DNA of 64,000 nucleotides from CAXPZW01 sp049594615 (lineage in GTDB: Bacteria; Bacteroidota; Bacteroidia; Flavobacteriales_D; Sanyastnellaceae): the NCBI GenBank assembly GCA_049594615.1, contig JBMYJR010000005.1, positions 1 to 64,000 on the forward strand, given 5' to 3'. Position numbers and translations under genes: made by a program. Positions 54,191 through 63,382 of this stretch are shown here, one piece after another; the stretch's first letter is position 1, and the number at the start of each line of letters is the position of its first letter. The notes beneath the pieces are model-generated. The model did no database searches. It was not told the DNA's origin and worked only from the letters and a program-made list of their open reading frames with translations.

Positions 54191-54599
54191 CGCCGCACAC
54201 TGCCTGAACAGCAACCCTGTCCAAAGGGACATGAACCTCCGGCCTGGTTGGACCGGAGGTTTTTTTTGCCTAAACCTCCCACAAACCCAGTGCTGTGTGT
54301 GTGCTCTGGGCGCCTACGGCTGACGTCCCCTTGTGATCCTGATTGTAGGCATCACACCCTGCGTGAGGTCTTTTTAATCAACACGATGCACCTGCTCAGG
54401 CAGGTGCCCGCCTCCCGCCGCACCTCTGCTCCTACCCGACCGCAACGTGGCCCATCGGACTACAACCACGACGAGGACTTACAAGGATTTGTGAATTCCG
54501 GCAAGGGCTTGTTAAGCCTTTTAATCCTTGGTTAAATCGGGAACCGAGGCTGCGCTGTGCGGGTATGTTCGTGATGTAAACCACAACACAATTACATCC
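54191..54599. other. Intergenic region with terminator and hairpin, no gene recognised
   Basis: About 410 bases. The terminator of the upstream gene lies at 54234. Further on, a perfect 7-bp hairpin (GCACCTG / CAGGTGC) with a six-base loop lies at 54388-54407 without a T-run. No small RNA family could be recognised. Confidence 0.5.
54234..54268 (+). terminator. Terminator of the small secreted protein gene
   Basis: AACCTCCGG and CCGGAGGTT pair across a 10-base loop and are followed by a run of eight or more T on the plus strand. Confidence 0.88.
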
Positions 54600-54980
54600 A
54601 TGAAACACCTAATGACATTGGCCGCCGTGTTGGCCACCCTGCTCGCCACCGCACAAACCCCGGTGAATGTTCCCCAAGCTTCGTTTGAAGCCGAAGTGTT
54701 TGACTTTGGCACCATCGACAAAGGCGCCAACGGCGTGCATACCTTTGTACTGACCAACACCGGCGACAACGCCTTGGTGATCTCCAAATGCGAGAAAACG
54801 TGCGGGTGCACCATTCCCAAATGCAACCCCGCACCCATCGCACCGGGCAAATCCAGCCAAGTGGTGGTGACCTACGACACCGAGCGCCTCGGGCCGTTCA
54901 ACAAGACCGTCAAGGTGCATACCAACGATCCGGACCGTCCAGTGATCCACCTGCGCATCAAAGGAACCGTGGCTGCGTAA
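54600..54980 (+). CDS. DUF1573 secreted ASH-like domain protein, first of three
   Basis: A 126-residue secreted protein (signal peptide MKHLMTLAAVLATLLATAQ) with an ASH-type immunoglobulin-like DUF1573 domain (EVFDFGTIDKGANGVHTFVLTN). The conserved cysteine cluster is CEKTCGCTIPKC. Such proteins are common in Bacteroidota; some are linked to envelope or protein-interaction roles, but their function is unknown. Confidence 0.88.
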   Translation: MKHLMTLAAVLATLLATAQTPVNVPQASFEAEVFDFGTIDKGANGVHTFVLTNTGDNALVISKCEKTCGCTIPKCNPAPIAPGKSSQVVVTYDTERLGPFNKTVKVHTNDPDRPVIHLRIKGTVAA

Positions 54981-55111
54981 CCCCGCCACTGACAAGGGCT
55001 GTAGGGCAATTCTGCAACCACAGAATGCGCTGTTATTTTTGTGTTAAAGCAGGTCTTGTCCCGCAGCTTGGCTCTACATTTGTTTCACCGATATTCGAGA
55101 AATTCAGGACA

Positions 55112-55570
55112 ATGAAAAAAGCAATCCTTTCAGTAGTATTTGTAGTGGGCGCGGCTCTGGCCATGGTAGCTCAGCAAAAAGAGATTTTTAACGGCCCAGC
55201 CATCCAAGTTGACAAGGAAGTGCACGATTACGGCACCATCCAGAAGAACGCCGACGGCGCCTGCGAGTTCATCGTAACCAACGTGGGTACTGAGCCGCTG
55301 GTGATTGAGAAGTGTAAAGGTTCTTGCGGTTGCACGGTTCCTAAGTGCGACAAAGCTCCTGTACTCCCAGGGGCCACTTCAACCATCACCGTGAAGTACG
55401 ACACCAAGCGTGTTGGCCCGATCAACAAGTCGGTGACCATCACCTCAAATGCCACAAACGAGCCCACCAAGATGATCCGCATCAAGGGCCGCGTTGAAGG
55501 CGAGACCGGTACCAACGGTTCTCCCGTGAAGGCGCCCGCCGCCGGCGCGCCTACCAACGGCAAGAAGTAA
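55112..55570 (+). CDS. DUF1573 secreted ASH-like domain protein, second of three
   Basis: A 152-residue paralogue of the previous gene (signal peptide MKKAILSVVFVVGAALAMVA). It shares the VHDYGTIQKNADGACEFIVTN start and the cluster CKGSCGCTVPKC. A low-complexity Ala/Pro/Gly tail of about 25 residues follows the domain and is absent from its neighbours. Confidence 0.88.
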   Translation: MKKAILSVVFVVGAALAMVAQQKEIFNGPAIQVDKEVHDYGTIQKNADGACEFIVTNVGTEPLVIEKCKGSCGCTVPKCDKAPVLPGATSTITVKYDTKRVGPINKSVTITSNATNEPTKMIRIKGRVEGETGTNGSPVKAPAAGAPTNGKK

Positions 55571-55595
55571 AACTTTCGTCGCGCAGCGACGTATC

Positions 55596-55626
55596 AAAGG
55601 GGTCCAAACTACTTGGGCCCCTTTTT
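55596..55626 (+). terminator. Terminator of the second DUF1573 gene
   Basis: AAAGGGG, one wobble and CCAA pair with TTGG and CCCC across a five-base loop, followed by five T on the plus strand. The upstream CGTCGC/GCGACG stem at 55577-55591 adds to the structure. Confidence 0.8.
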
Positions 55627-55658
55627 GTTATCCTGTCATTACAACGCACTGAAAAACG

Positions 55659-56045
55659 ATGAGACTGCTTCTGACCGCTCTCAATCTCGTACTTGCCGCT
55701 GTGCTCTCAGCACAAACAACTACCGCCAAGTTCGATACCAAAATGATCAAGCGTGATCCGGTGGAAGAAGGCACCCCCCAAGGGTACCGCTACGGGGTGA
55801 CCAACACCGGCGATGTGCCGCTGTACTTCGACGCTGCAGACGTGGCCTGCGAATGCTACGAAGTGACCCTCCCCCTGCCCCTGATGCCGGGCGAATCCGG
55901 CGCCATCATTGTGGTCTTCAACACCGAAGACATGGTGGGTTTCCACCGTGGAAAGGTCGTGGTGTATGGCAATGTCAAAAAGCCTGTTTCCCTGCAATTC
56001 CAAGTGCAGGTATTTGAAGAAGGTGCCGATACCGGCGGCGGCTGA
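55659..56045 (+). CDS. DUF1573-like secreted protein, third and most divergent
   Basis: A 128-residue secreted protein (signal peptide MRLLLTALNLVLAAVLSAQ). It aligns in layout to the two preceding DUF1573 proteins (YRYGVTNTGDVPLYFD, PLPLMPGESGAIIVVF). The cysteine cluster is reduced to ACECYEV and lacks the CGCxxPxC ending, so metal or disulfide chemistry may be lost. Function unknown. Confidence 0.78.
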   Translation: MRLLLTALNLVLAAVLSAQTTTAKFDTKMIKRDPVEEGTPQGYRYGVTNTGDVPLYFDAADVACECYEVTLPLPLMPGESGAIIVVFNTEDMVGFHRGKVVVYGNVKKPVSLQFQVQVFEEGADTGGG

Positions 56046-56089
56046 ACCTGATGACAGGTGGTGTGTACAGAGGTGCAAATCTGTACACC

Positions 56090-57082
56090 ATGAAACACCT
56101 GTTTTCCCTCTTTGTCATTGCCCTTCCCTCCATAGGAACTGCCCAGGTTTCGGGCAACTACATGTTCAACAACTCCAACCGTTGGAACAATGTGGCTGCA
56201 CAAATCCAGGCTGCGCCCCAGCAGCACTTTGACCAACACCACATGCAGGTGTCGACCAAGGCGCTGTTCAACGCCAAGGCCACCAGCTACCTGGCCATTT
56301 TCCATGTGACCCAAGTGGGCCCCACTGCGCGTGGGGTAGACTCACTTATGCAAGCACGCATCGACGGCTTCAAGGCCGAAATCGCCCAGGTTGGCGTGAC
56401 CGATCACGATGTGTATGTGGACATGCTCAACCTGGTCCCCGTCTTTGAAGTAGAGAAGGTGGGACGCGTCTTCAGCAAGCGGTACAATGAGGTACCTGCG
56501 GGGTTTGAGATGCAAAAGAACATCCACGTGCGCTTCACAGATGCCGAGGTCCTGGACCGCCTGGTAACCGCTGCCGCATTCGAAGAAATCTACGACCTGG
56601 TCAAGGTGGAATACTTCATCGACAACCTCGCAGAAATTTATGCTGAGCTCCGCTCGCAAGCCACCGAGCTATTGCAAGGACGCTTGGCCCAGTTTGATTC
56701 ACTCGGCATTGCAGTGGAAGGCCAATGGCTGCTGGCCAAGGACCACAAGGCCATGTACCAACCCCAAGATCGCTACTCGAGCTACAAGGCCTTTACCAAC
56801 ACTTCGCTGGAAGCCTCTGTGCGCAAGGGCCAAGTCACCCAAATGAAGCGCCCCTCCACCCACTACTACGACAAGCTCAGTTACGCTGATTTTGACCTGA
56901 TTGCCAATCCGGAAATCCTGGAGCCTGTGGTGCAGCTCACCTACCAACTGGACCTACAAATCGAACTCCGGCGCCCCGAGCCCAAGCCAGAGGCCGAACC
57001 CCAAGTGCGCATCGAAACCCAAACCCGATACTTCCTGTTGGACCAAGCCGGCGACATCAAACCCCTTGAACTGCATGACTGA
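56090..57082 (+). CDS. SIMPL (DUF541)-like exported protein
   Basis: A 330-residue exported protein (MKHLFSLFVIALPSIGTAQ). The middle shows a SIMPL-like pattern: DSLMQARIDGFKAEIAQVGV, VDMLNLVPVFEVEK, then GFEMQKNIHVRFTDAEVLDRL. SIMPL proteins are periplasmic and linked to stress in other bacteria; the role here is inference. It is followed by a bidirectional terminator. Confidence 0.7.
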   Translation: MKHLFSLFVIALPSIGTAQVSGNYMFNNSNRWNNVAAQIQAAPQQHFDQHHMQVSTKALFNAKATSYLAIFHVTQVGPTARGVDSLMQARIDGFKAEIAQVGVTDHDVYVDMLNLVPVFEVEKVGRVFSKRYNEVPAGFEMQKNIHVRFTDAEVLDRLVTAAAFEEIYDLVKVEYFIDNLAEIYAELRSQATELLQGRLAQFDSLGIAVEGQWLLAKDHKAMYQPQDRYSSYKAFTNTSLEASVRKGQVTQMKRPSTHYYDKLSYADFDLIANPEILEPVVQLTYQLDLQIELRRPEPKPEAEPQVRIETQTRYFLLDQAGDIKPLELHD

Positions 57083-57101
57083 CCCCGCAGTTTTACCCAA
57101 C

Positions 57102-57133
57102 AAAAAAAGGGCAGCCAACCGGCTGCCCTTTTT
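57102..57133. terminator. Bidirectional terminator between convergent genes
   Basis: A perfect AAAGGGCAGCC / GGCTGCCCTTT stem with an AACC loop has A-runs and T-runs on both sides. It serves the SIMPL-like gene (plus) and the esterase gene (minus), which converge here. Confidence 0.9.
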
Positions 57134-57151
57134 CTATGATGATGGAAGGAA

Positions 57152-58861
57152 TTACTTCACGATCAGACGCTCGGTACGGCTGGCCTCACCCGCGCGCAGG
57201 GTCACAGTGTATACACCGGCCTGAACGCCTTGGAGGTTGAGTACCACTTCGCGTTGGTTAACAGTAGCATCCACAGACACCAGTTGACCTACAGCGTTGC
57301 GCACTTCCACGCGCTCCACGTTTTGCGATGCACGCAGGCGTGCTTGACCGCTGGTGGGGTTCGGGAAGATGGTGAAATCAATTTGATCCGAACCGCTCAG
57401 GTAATCCTCGTTGATATCAACAGAGGTACAGAGATTTTCGGGCAAGTCGAGCACACACATTACGCGTGGCAAGATGTAACCGTTGATTGAATCCAAGTAG
57501 GCCAAGCCTTTCTCAGGAGACATGTCTGGGTTTGAAGCGAGTGATGCCAAGTGGGCGGTAGCGCCGCTTACGGGATCGATCACAGTGCTGGGGATAGGTC
57601 CTTCTGGATCCCACCACTCCCATGGAGCAGACTCGTTTTGGAGGAAGCCATACAGCGGACGGATCAGTGGGAGCAAGCCCTCTGGGGTATCGTTTACAGT
57701 GATGGTCTGGGCGTTCGAGCCTTCCCATGAAGTGCCGTACAGGGCACGTGCTGCGTCGGTGTAGGGATCGCCGTCAGGCAGGTCCGCAAACACGTCGTTG
57801 TTGCCCAAGTCGTTGGCCTTTTGGATGAAGGTATTTGAACCGTGTACATCCACCACCTCTTCACCGGTGGTACCTACGATAACAGTTCCGAAGGTGAACG
57901 GCGCAAAGTCATCTCGTACTGCGTGGATAGCCACTTGTGGGATGTCACCCGCTTCCAACCACGACTCATCGGCCATGGCGCCACCGGCGTTGATCGACAT
58001 GTGCACGTCAGCGCTCACGCCGTTGTCACGGTAGAGGTTGAGCGAGTTGGGGAAGCCGAAGCCATCCACAGTACCTACCAGCAAGGTATCTACATACGAT
58101 ACGTCTGGCTCAAAGGGGTTGGGTATGAACTTGTCAAGGAAGAGCTCCTCAGCAGGGTTGTCCAGGGTGCCGTATGAGGTGGCCACATAACCACCTGAAC
58201 CTTGACCGTAGATCACCATGCGCGACTCATCGATCGCCCACGTGTTCGTGTCACCGGCATCAGCACGCAGGTAGCGCACGCCCATTTTCACATCCTGGAT
58301 GGCACGGTAAACGGCATTGAGCAGGGTACCGCGGCGCTCTTGTACGGATTCAGCGAGTGGGTTCCAGCCCAGACGGTAGTCCATCGATACCGCTACATAA
58401 CCGCGCTTGGCCCACTGCATGCAGAGGTTAACCGCAGCAGAGTCGGTCTTTTGACCCGTGGCCGAACCGTTGAGGGGCGGTGGCAAGAAATTACCGGTGT
58501 GTACGTACACCATGACCGGACGGGCTTCCACCTCGTCTTGTTCGGGGTCTGGGTAGTACACATCCATGCCGATGGAGGTCAACTTGACGTTGGTGCTGTC
58601 ATCGAACGGATCAAAGTACACAGAGGGGTATTCGCCGCCTACGTCCGCAATGGCGCTCAAGGTACCCAGGTCGATCGCAGTCTGGGGATCCTCGCCGTCG
58701 AGGTTTGAAAGTAGGAAGTCAATGTTTACAGCGAAGGGCACATCCGAGTCGACCATAATTTGGTCGCCGGTGAATACCTCTTCATAATAGCGTTGCGCAG
58801 CGCCGGTCAGAGCCGGGAGTACGCAACCAAGCAGGAGCAGAGAAGATAGAATTTTTCGCAT
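57152..58861 (-). CDS. Secreted alpha/beta-hydrolase (esterase-like) with T9SS sorting domain
   Basis: A 569-residue secreted protein. The nucleophile elbow is GQGSGG, following a YVHTGNFLPPP-type oxyanion segment and an AIDESRMVIYG strand. The C-terminus is a T9SS type A domain (FTIFPNPTSGQARL ... GVYTVTLR). It likely acts on esters at the surface. It starts 44 bases after the TonB receptor gene, in the same direction, so import and hydrolysis may be linked. Confidence 0.85.
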   Translation of the reverse strand: MRKILSSLLLLGCVLPALTGAAQRYYEEVFTGDQIMVDSDVPFAVNIDFLLSNLDGEDPQTAIDLGTLSAIADVGGEYPSVYFDPFDDSTNVKLTSIGMDVYYPDPEQDEVEARPVMVYVHTGNFLPPPLNGSATGQKTDSAAVNLCMQWAKRGYVAVSMDYRLGWNPLAESVQERRGTLLNAVYRAIQDVKMGVRYLRADAGDTNTWAIDESRMVIYGQGSGGYVATSYGTLDNPAEELFLDKFIPNPFEPDVSYVDTLLVGTVDGFGFPNSLNLYRDNGVSADVHMSINAGGAMADESWLEAGDIPQVAIHAVRDDFAPFTFGTVIVGTTGEEVVDVHGSNTFIQKANDLGNNDVFADLPDGDPYTDAARALYGTSWEGSNAQTITVNDTPEGLLPLIRPLYGFLQNESAPWEWWDPEGPIPSTVIDPVSGATAHLASLASNPDMSPEKGLAYLDSINGYILPRVMCVLDLPENLCTSVDINEDYLSGSDQIDFTIFPNPTSGQARLRASQNVERVEVRNAVGQLVSVDATVNQREVVLNLQGVQAGVYTVTLRAGEASRTERLIVK

Positions 58862-58905
58862 CGGTTGGTGTTTGTGTTCGCGAAGGGGTTGATTGTTCGT
58901 TAAAG

Positions 58906-61833
58906 CTACTGGATTTCGAATAGTACGGAGGCGTACAGCAAGCGTCCAACAAGCGGACCGCCGTATACCTGTAAGTTTCGGTTATTGAAGGCACGCTCGC
59001 GCTTGGCGGCGAAGCCTTCAATGCTGGAGTCAAAGAAAGGACGGATGCCCAAAATATTGGACCCGCCGAGTTTGAAAGTACAATTGAGTTTATCCACACC
59101 GATGTTGATCGATGCATCCACCATATCGTAGGTAGGCACGTTGCCGGTAAACTGTGGTGAGCCTTCAAACAAAAAGCCCTGCACCCACTTGTAGTTGATG
59201 CCAAAGCCCACGTTCGGAATCTTGCCCCACAGGCTCAAGTCGCGGCCGCTGAAGCCGAGGTTGAATTTGTGTTCCGGAGTGTTGAAGGCCGGGATGATGG
59301 GGTCGTCCTCGCCGGAAATCAATCGGTTCCAGCTGTAGTTACCACTTACGGTGTAGCGCTTGAAGAAGTAGTTGGCGCCTACCGAGAAGCCGGTGGTGGT
59401 CACGCGTTCTTGCGCATTGGACGCCACACGGAAGGCTTGAATGGCCTGGGTGGGAAGTCCGGTGAGGGGATCAAAGCGCGAGCTCAGGCCAATGTTGTAG
59501 CCGATGAAGTCGCGGTAAATGCTGTAGTAGAAGCTCGCATCCACATAGGTGTTGTCCCACCAAGTACTGCGGTAGCCCGCCTCGATGGTGCGCACGCGCT
59601 CCGGACGGATTTTGTCGAGGTTGTACCACTCCAGTTTGGAAAGCCCGGTGGACAAGGATTCTGAATTACGGTACTCGGTAAACGAATCGATGGTGAAGAG
59701 CGAATCGCTGCCCTGCTCAAAGCGGCCGTCGATATTGCCCAGCAGGATGGCGCGCCCCACGTTGTAGTACAGGTATTGGTCGGCCAGGGTGGGGTTGCGG
59801 ACTGCGGAGCTGAAGGTGAAGCGCACCGTGGTCTTCTCGTCCGGGAGCCACACCAGGCTCGCGGCCGGTGACACCAAGTAATCGAAGTTCTGGTTCTTGT
59901 CAACACGGACAGTCACGTTGGCCTTGAGGGTCTCCTCGCGGAAATCTTGGTCCCATCCGGCGTACACACCCCACTCGCGGTTGCGGATGTCCACATAGCT
60001 GGAATCCACCGCGATTTGCTCACCCTGGTCATTCAACGCATAGGTGTACTGCAGGGTGTCGGCAAAAATGGTACCGCGGGTATCTGGACGGTACAAGCGT
60101 CCAGAGAAGCCCATGGTGATGTTGCCCACCTCGGTATCCAGCTTGTATTCTCCTTGGGCGTGGTACAGCGCTGATTTGTCGTAGAACAGCGAGCCGCCTT
60201 CGGTGAAGGTCCGCGTGGTGACATCGGTCAGGAGCGAATCAAAGCGTGCGGTACCCGGCTGGTAGAACGGGTCAAAGTCAGAGCCGTCCTCGGAATTGGT
60301 GATGTCCACCGCTTGCTGGTAGAGGTCGTTGAAGTAGGCGAAGTCCTCCACATACCACTGCTGAAGCATGTCGCCAAACAGGATGAGCTGCTGGTCGGGC
60401 TCCAGTCCAGAGTCGATGACCTCTTGCAGAATCTCATTGTAGCGGGGCTGGTCTTGGACTTGGTCCACGAAGGTGGCGCCCCAGGTGTTGCTCAAGCGGG
60501 TGTTCCAGTCTTGGGTGGACCCGTTGGCATCCAGCATGCGGATGCCGGTGGTGACCACGTCATAGGTTTGGCCAGCGTCCTCGTTGGTGGAGTACACGCG
60601 CAAGAACCACTTGTCGTTGTCGCTGAGCTCGAGTTTGTGCTGGAAGAACTGCACCCCGCGTAGGGCATAGCGGTTATCACCCTGGTAGATGGTGTTGCCC
60701 GTGCTGTACGCAAAGTTGTAGTTCAGCATCAAGGTAGGGTTGAATTTGTAGTACAACCCGGTGTTGAACTTGCGGTTTTCGGTGTTGTAGTTGACCAGGT
60801 CGATCTCGCGGTACCCGGGGCGGTAGAAAACGCCCAAACCCGTTTTATTGAACGGATCATCGGTGACGTCGTTGTTGGAGGCCACGGGCTCGTCGCCGTA
60901 GATGTTGACCGCGTCAAAGCCAAAGGGATTGGTCTCGTTGTGGGGGCTGTCGAAGATGGCGCCGTAATCCTCGGCCTCCCATTCGCGGGCTTCCAAAGAG
61001 AAGAAGTTGACTTTGAATCCAAAGCGGTCCTCGCCGTTTTTGTCCTGGATGACTTTGGCGTAACGGATGGCGCGTTCGTAAAGCGAGCGCTCGCCTTTCT
61101 TGAGGCTCATGCTGAAGCCGGGGAACAAGAATGGGTCCTTGGTTTCCATGTTGACCACGCCGTTGAAGGCACCCGGGCCATAGAAAGCAGAACTCGCGCC
61201 TGCCACGATCTCTACCCGCTTCACATCCAGGTCTGAGGAGCCCAAGAAGTTGCCGAGGGAGAAGTTGAGTCCGGGGCTTTGATTGTCCACCCCGTCGATG
61301 AGTTGGAGGGACCGTACCGGAGAAGTGGAGTTGAATCCGCGGGTATTGATGATCTTGAATCCGAGGCTGGCAGAGGTCAAATCCACCCCTTTGAGGTTTC
61401 CAAGACCTTCATAAAAACTGCCGCTTGGGGCTTCCTTGATCGCGAGTACGTCCATGGACTCCACGGTGAGTGCTGCTTGGCGTTGCTTTTCTGAAACGCG
61501 GGACCCCACTACCTCTGCTTCGCTGAGCACTTGGCTGTTGGGGGCCAAACGGATGAGCAGGCTGGAAGTGGGTGCAGGCACGTTGACGCTCTGGTCGGTG
61601 TAGCCTACGCAGGTGATCATCAGCGTGGCTGGAAATTCAGCCACTTTCAAGGTAAAGTTGCCGTCGAAGTCGGTCTGAGCCGCATTTCCGTTGGCCTTGA
61701 GGATGACGTTGGCAAAGGGCACAGCTGCTCCACTGGTGGCGTCTTTGACCACCCCTACAATCGTCTCCTGGCACCACACAAGCATGCTGCACAGCCAGCA
61801 GCAGCAGAATAGAGCAAGTTTTTTAGCCATCAT
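58906..61833 (-). CDS. TonB-dependent receptor with carboxypeptidase-regulatory front domain
   Basis: A 975-residue outer-membrane receptor. After the signal peptide (MMAKKLALFCCCWLC) comes a CarboxypepD_reg-like domain (GVVKDATSGAAVPFANVIL). A plug with the TonB-box-like start and a 22-strand barrel follow (GPGAFNGVVNMETKDPFLF in the plug; terminal aromatic ending SVLFEIQ). Substrate is unknown; no SusD partner is adjacent. Two ATGs (61833 and 61830) are adjacent; the first is given. Confidence 0.93.
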   Translation of the reverse strand: MMAKKLALFCCCWLCSMLVWCQETIVGVVKDATSGAAVPFANVILKANGNAAQTDFDGNFTLKVAEFPATLMITCVGYTDQSVNVPAPTSSLLIRLAPNSQVLSEAEVVGSRVSEKQRQAALTVESMDVLAIKEAPSGSFYEGLGNLKGVDLTSASLGFKIINTRGFNSTSPVRSLQLIDGVDNQSPGLNFSLGNFLGSSDLDVKRVEIVAGASSAFYGPGAFNGVVNMETKDPFLFPGFSMSLKKGERSLYERAIRYAKVIQDKNGEDRFGFKVNFFSLEAREWEAEDYGAIFDSPHNETNPFGFDAVNIYGDEPVASNNDVTDDPFNKTGLGVFYRPGYREIDLVNYNTENRKFNTGLYYKFNPTLMLNYNFAYSTGNTIYQGDNRYALRGVQFFQHKLELSDNDKWFLRVYSTNEDAGQTYDVVTTGIRMLDANGSTQDWNTRLSNTWGATFVDQVQDQPRYNEILQEVIDSGLEPDQQLILFGDMLQQWYVEDFAYFNDLYQQAVDITNSEDGSDFDPFYQPGTARFDSLLTDVTTRTFTEGGSLFYDKSALYHAQGEYKLDTEVGNITMGFSGRLYRPDTRGTIFADTLQYTYALNDQGEQIAVDSSYVDIRNREWGVYAGWDQDFREETLKANVTVRVDKNQNFDYLVSPAASLVWLPDEKTTVRFTFSSAVRNPTLADQYLYYNVGRAILLGNIDGRFEQGSDSLFTIDSFTEYRNSESLSTGLSKLEWYNLDKIRPERVRTIEAGYRSTWWDNTYVDASFYYSIYRDFIGYNIGLSSRFDPLTGLPTQAIQAFRVASNAQERVTTTGFSVGANYFFKRYTVSGNYSWNRLISGEDDPIIPAFNTPEHKFNLGFSGRDLSLWGKIPNVGFGINYKWVQGFLFEGSPQFTGNVPTYDMVDASINIGVDKLNCTFKLGGSNILGIRPFFDSSIEGFAAKRERAFNNRNLQVYGGPLVGRLLYASVLFEIQ

Positions 61834-61905
61834 CGTTTTCTTCCAAATCACGCCGACACGCGAACATGACGAAATATAGGCAAACAAATAGTCGGCACGC
61901 ATACC

Positions 61906-62127
61906 TTATTCGCTTGCCGGCGCAGCCACTTCCACTTCCCTGTCCATGAATTGCACCTGGTCTCCGGGGCGGAGTTTGCGGCGCTTGCGCAATTCCACCT
62001 CCCCGTTTACCACCACTTCGCCGTCGGTAATCAGCTGATTCGCAACGCCTCCGCTGGGCACCCAATCCAGCACCTTCATAAGTGCGTTCAAGGGGATGAA
62101 TTCTTGGGTCAGTTCAAATGTTTCCAT
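61906..62127 (-). CDS. S4-domain RNA-binding protein
   Basis: A 73-residue protein that is essentially one S4 domain (PLNALMKVLDWVPSGG, then GEVVVNGEVELRKRRKLRPGD). S4 proteins bind structured RNA, often rRNA or tRNA, but a lone domain gives no specific role. It lies 72 bases upstream of the TonB receptor gene in the same direction. Confidence 0.85.
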   Translation of the reverse strand: METFELTQEFIPLNALMKVLDWVPSGGVANQLITDGEVVVNGEVELRKRRKLRPGDQVQFMDREVEVAAPASE

Positions 62128-62235
62128 GTACTGCGTACACTTTATCTTTTAGAAAAAACAAGATCGGCCAATTTTCCCGGCCTTTTCACGGGCAAATGAG
62201 CAAGTTTTCCACGCCCCATGTGGCGGTTTGTTTCC

Positions 62236-62243
62236 TAGATTTG
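62236..62243 (+). promoter_or_regulatory. -7 promoter box of pyruvate dehydrogenase E1 beta
   Basis: TAGATTTG matches TAnnTTTG exactly and ends 21 bases before the ATG at 62265. Confidence 0.65.
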
Positions 62244-62264
62244 CCCACCTCAATTCGGGAAACC

Positions 62265-63242
62265 ATGCGTGAAATTCAATTCCGTGAAGCTGTGGCCGAG
62301 GCCATGAGCGAAGAGATGCGACGCGACGAGAGCGTCTTTTTGATGGGCGAAGAAGTCGCCGAATACAACGGTGCCTACAAGGCATCTAAAGGTATGCTCG
62401 ACGAATTCGGTCCCAAGCGTGTGATCGACACCCCCATTGCTGAGCTCGGTTTTGCGGGCATCGGTGTGGGTGCGGCCATGAACGGCCTGCGTCCGATCGT
62501 AGAATTCATGACGTGGAATTTTGCCATCCTCGCGGCCGACCAAATCATCAACTCGGCGGCGAAAATGCTGCAGATGTCCGGTGGTCAGTACAACGTGCCC
62601 ATCGTTTTCCGTGGCCCGAACGCCCAGGCTGGCCAACTCGCGGCCACCCACAGCCAGAGCTTTGAGAACATGTACGCCCACATCCCAGGATTGAAGGTGA
62701 TTACCCCTTCGAACCCCTACGACATGAAAGGCCTGCTCAAGTCCGCCATCCGCGACGATGATCCGGTGCTCATCATGGAAAGCGAGAAGATGTACGGCGA
62801 CAAAGGCATGGTGCCCGAAGGCGAATACATCATCCCCATCGGCCTGGCCGACATCAAGCGCGAAGGCACCGACGTGACCATCGTGTCTTGGGGCAAGATG
62901 ATGAAGACCGCACTCGCCGGCGCCGAAGAGCTCGCCAAGGAAAACATCAGTGCTGAGGTGATTGACCTGCGCACCATCCGTCCGATGGACATCGGCACCA
63001 TCATCCAGTCGGTGAAAAAGACCCACCGTTTGATCGTGATGGAGGAGGCTTTCCCGGTTGCTTCAGTCTCTACTGAGGTGGCTTACCGCGTGCAGCGCAA
63101 CGCGTTTGATTACCTCGACGCTCCCGTGCGTCGCCTGACCCAGTCAGACACCCCATTCGCATTTGCCAAGCCGCTCATCGCAGAAGCGCTCCCGCAAATC
63201 GGCGATGTGGTACGCACGGCCAAAGAGCTGCTCTACGTATAA
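62265..63242 (+). CDS. pdhB: Pyruvate dehydrogenase E1 component subunit beta
   Basis: A 325-residue E1-beta subunit. It has FREAVAEAMSEEMRRD, VFLMGEEVAEYNGAYK, RVIDTPIAELGFAGIG, PVLIMESEKMYG and RPMDIGTIIQSVKKT, as in pyruvate dehydrogenase. It works with an E1-alpha and lipoyl E2 encoded elsewhere. The ATG at 62265 follows the perfect -7 box. A second E1 system in the window is the fused one at 12149, so substrates probably differ. Confidence 0.95.
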   Translation: MREIQFREAVAEAMSEEMRRDESVFLMGEEVAEYNGAYKASKGMLDEFGPKRVIDTPIAELGFAGIGVGAAMNGLRPIVEFMTWNFAILAADQIINSAAKMLQMSGGQYNVPIVFRGPNAQAGQLAATHSQSFENMYAHIPGLKVITPSNPYDMKGLLKSAIRDDDPVLIMESEKMYGDKGMVPEGEYIIPIGLADIKREGTDVTIVSWGKMMKTALAGAEELAKENISAEVIDLRTIRPMDIGTIIQSVKKTHRLIVMEEAFPVASVSTEVAYRVQRNAFDYLDAPVRRLTQSDTPFAFAKPLIAEALPQIGDVVRTAKELLYV

Positions 63243-63266
63243 AACTTCCGGCTTAAAACCCCGATT

Positions 63267-63302
63267 GCCCCACAGGCCCACACGGGCGGTGGGGCTTTTT
63301 CG
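63267..63302 (+). terminator. Terminator of pyruvate dehydrogenase E1 beta
   Basis: GCCCCAC and GTGGGGC pair across a 15-base loop and are followed by a T-run on the plus strand, about 25 bases after the stop. Confidence 0.8.
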
Positions 63303-63312
63303 CGCGAATACC

Positions 63313-63320
63313 TATTTTTG
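63313..63320 (+). promoter_or_regulatory. -7 promoter box of hppA
   Basis: TATTTTTG is an exact TAnnTTTG match just behind the upstream terminator, 62 bases before the ATG at 63383. The T-run of the terminator lies at about the -33 position. Confidence 0.6.
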
Positions 63321-63382
63321 CGCCCGCTGAAATTTGAACCCAGCGACCTAGAACCGAACCAAGTCAACCAACCGATATAGAC

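Noticed and set aside
54388..54407. Perfect hairpin GCACCTG/CAGGTGC as a possible small RNA or terminator.
   Set aside because: No T-run follows on either strand and no RNA family could be recognised, so it is only mentioned in the intergenic entry.
60729..61494. Several open frames inside the TonB receptor on either strand.
   Set aside because: They have no homology and are shadows of the receptor reading frame.
63325..63345. On the minus strand GCTGGGTTCAAATTTCAGC resembles a tRNA T-arm.
   Set aside because: Only three canonical pairs support the stem and no acceptor, D or anticodon arm is present around it. It lies between the pyruvate dehydrogenase terminator and the hppA start.
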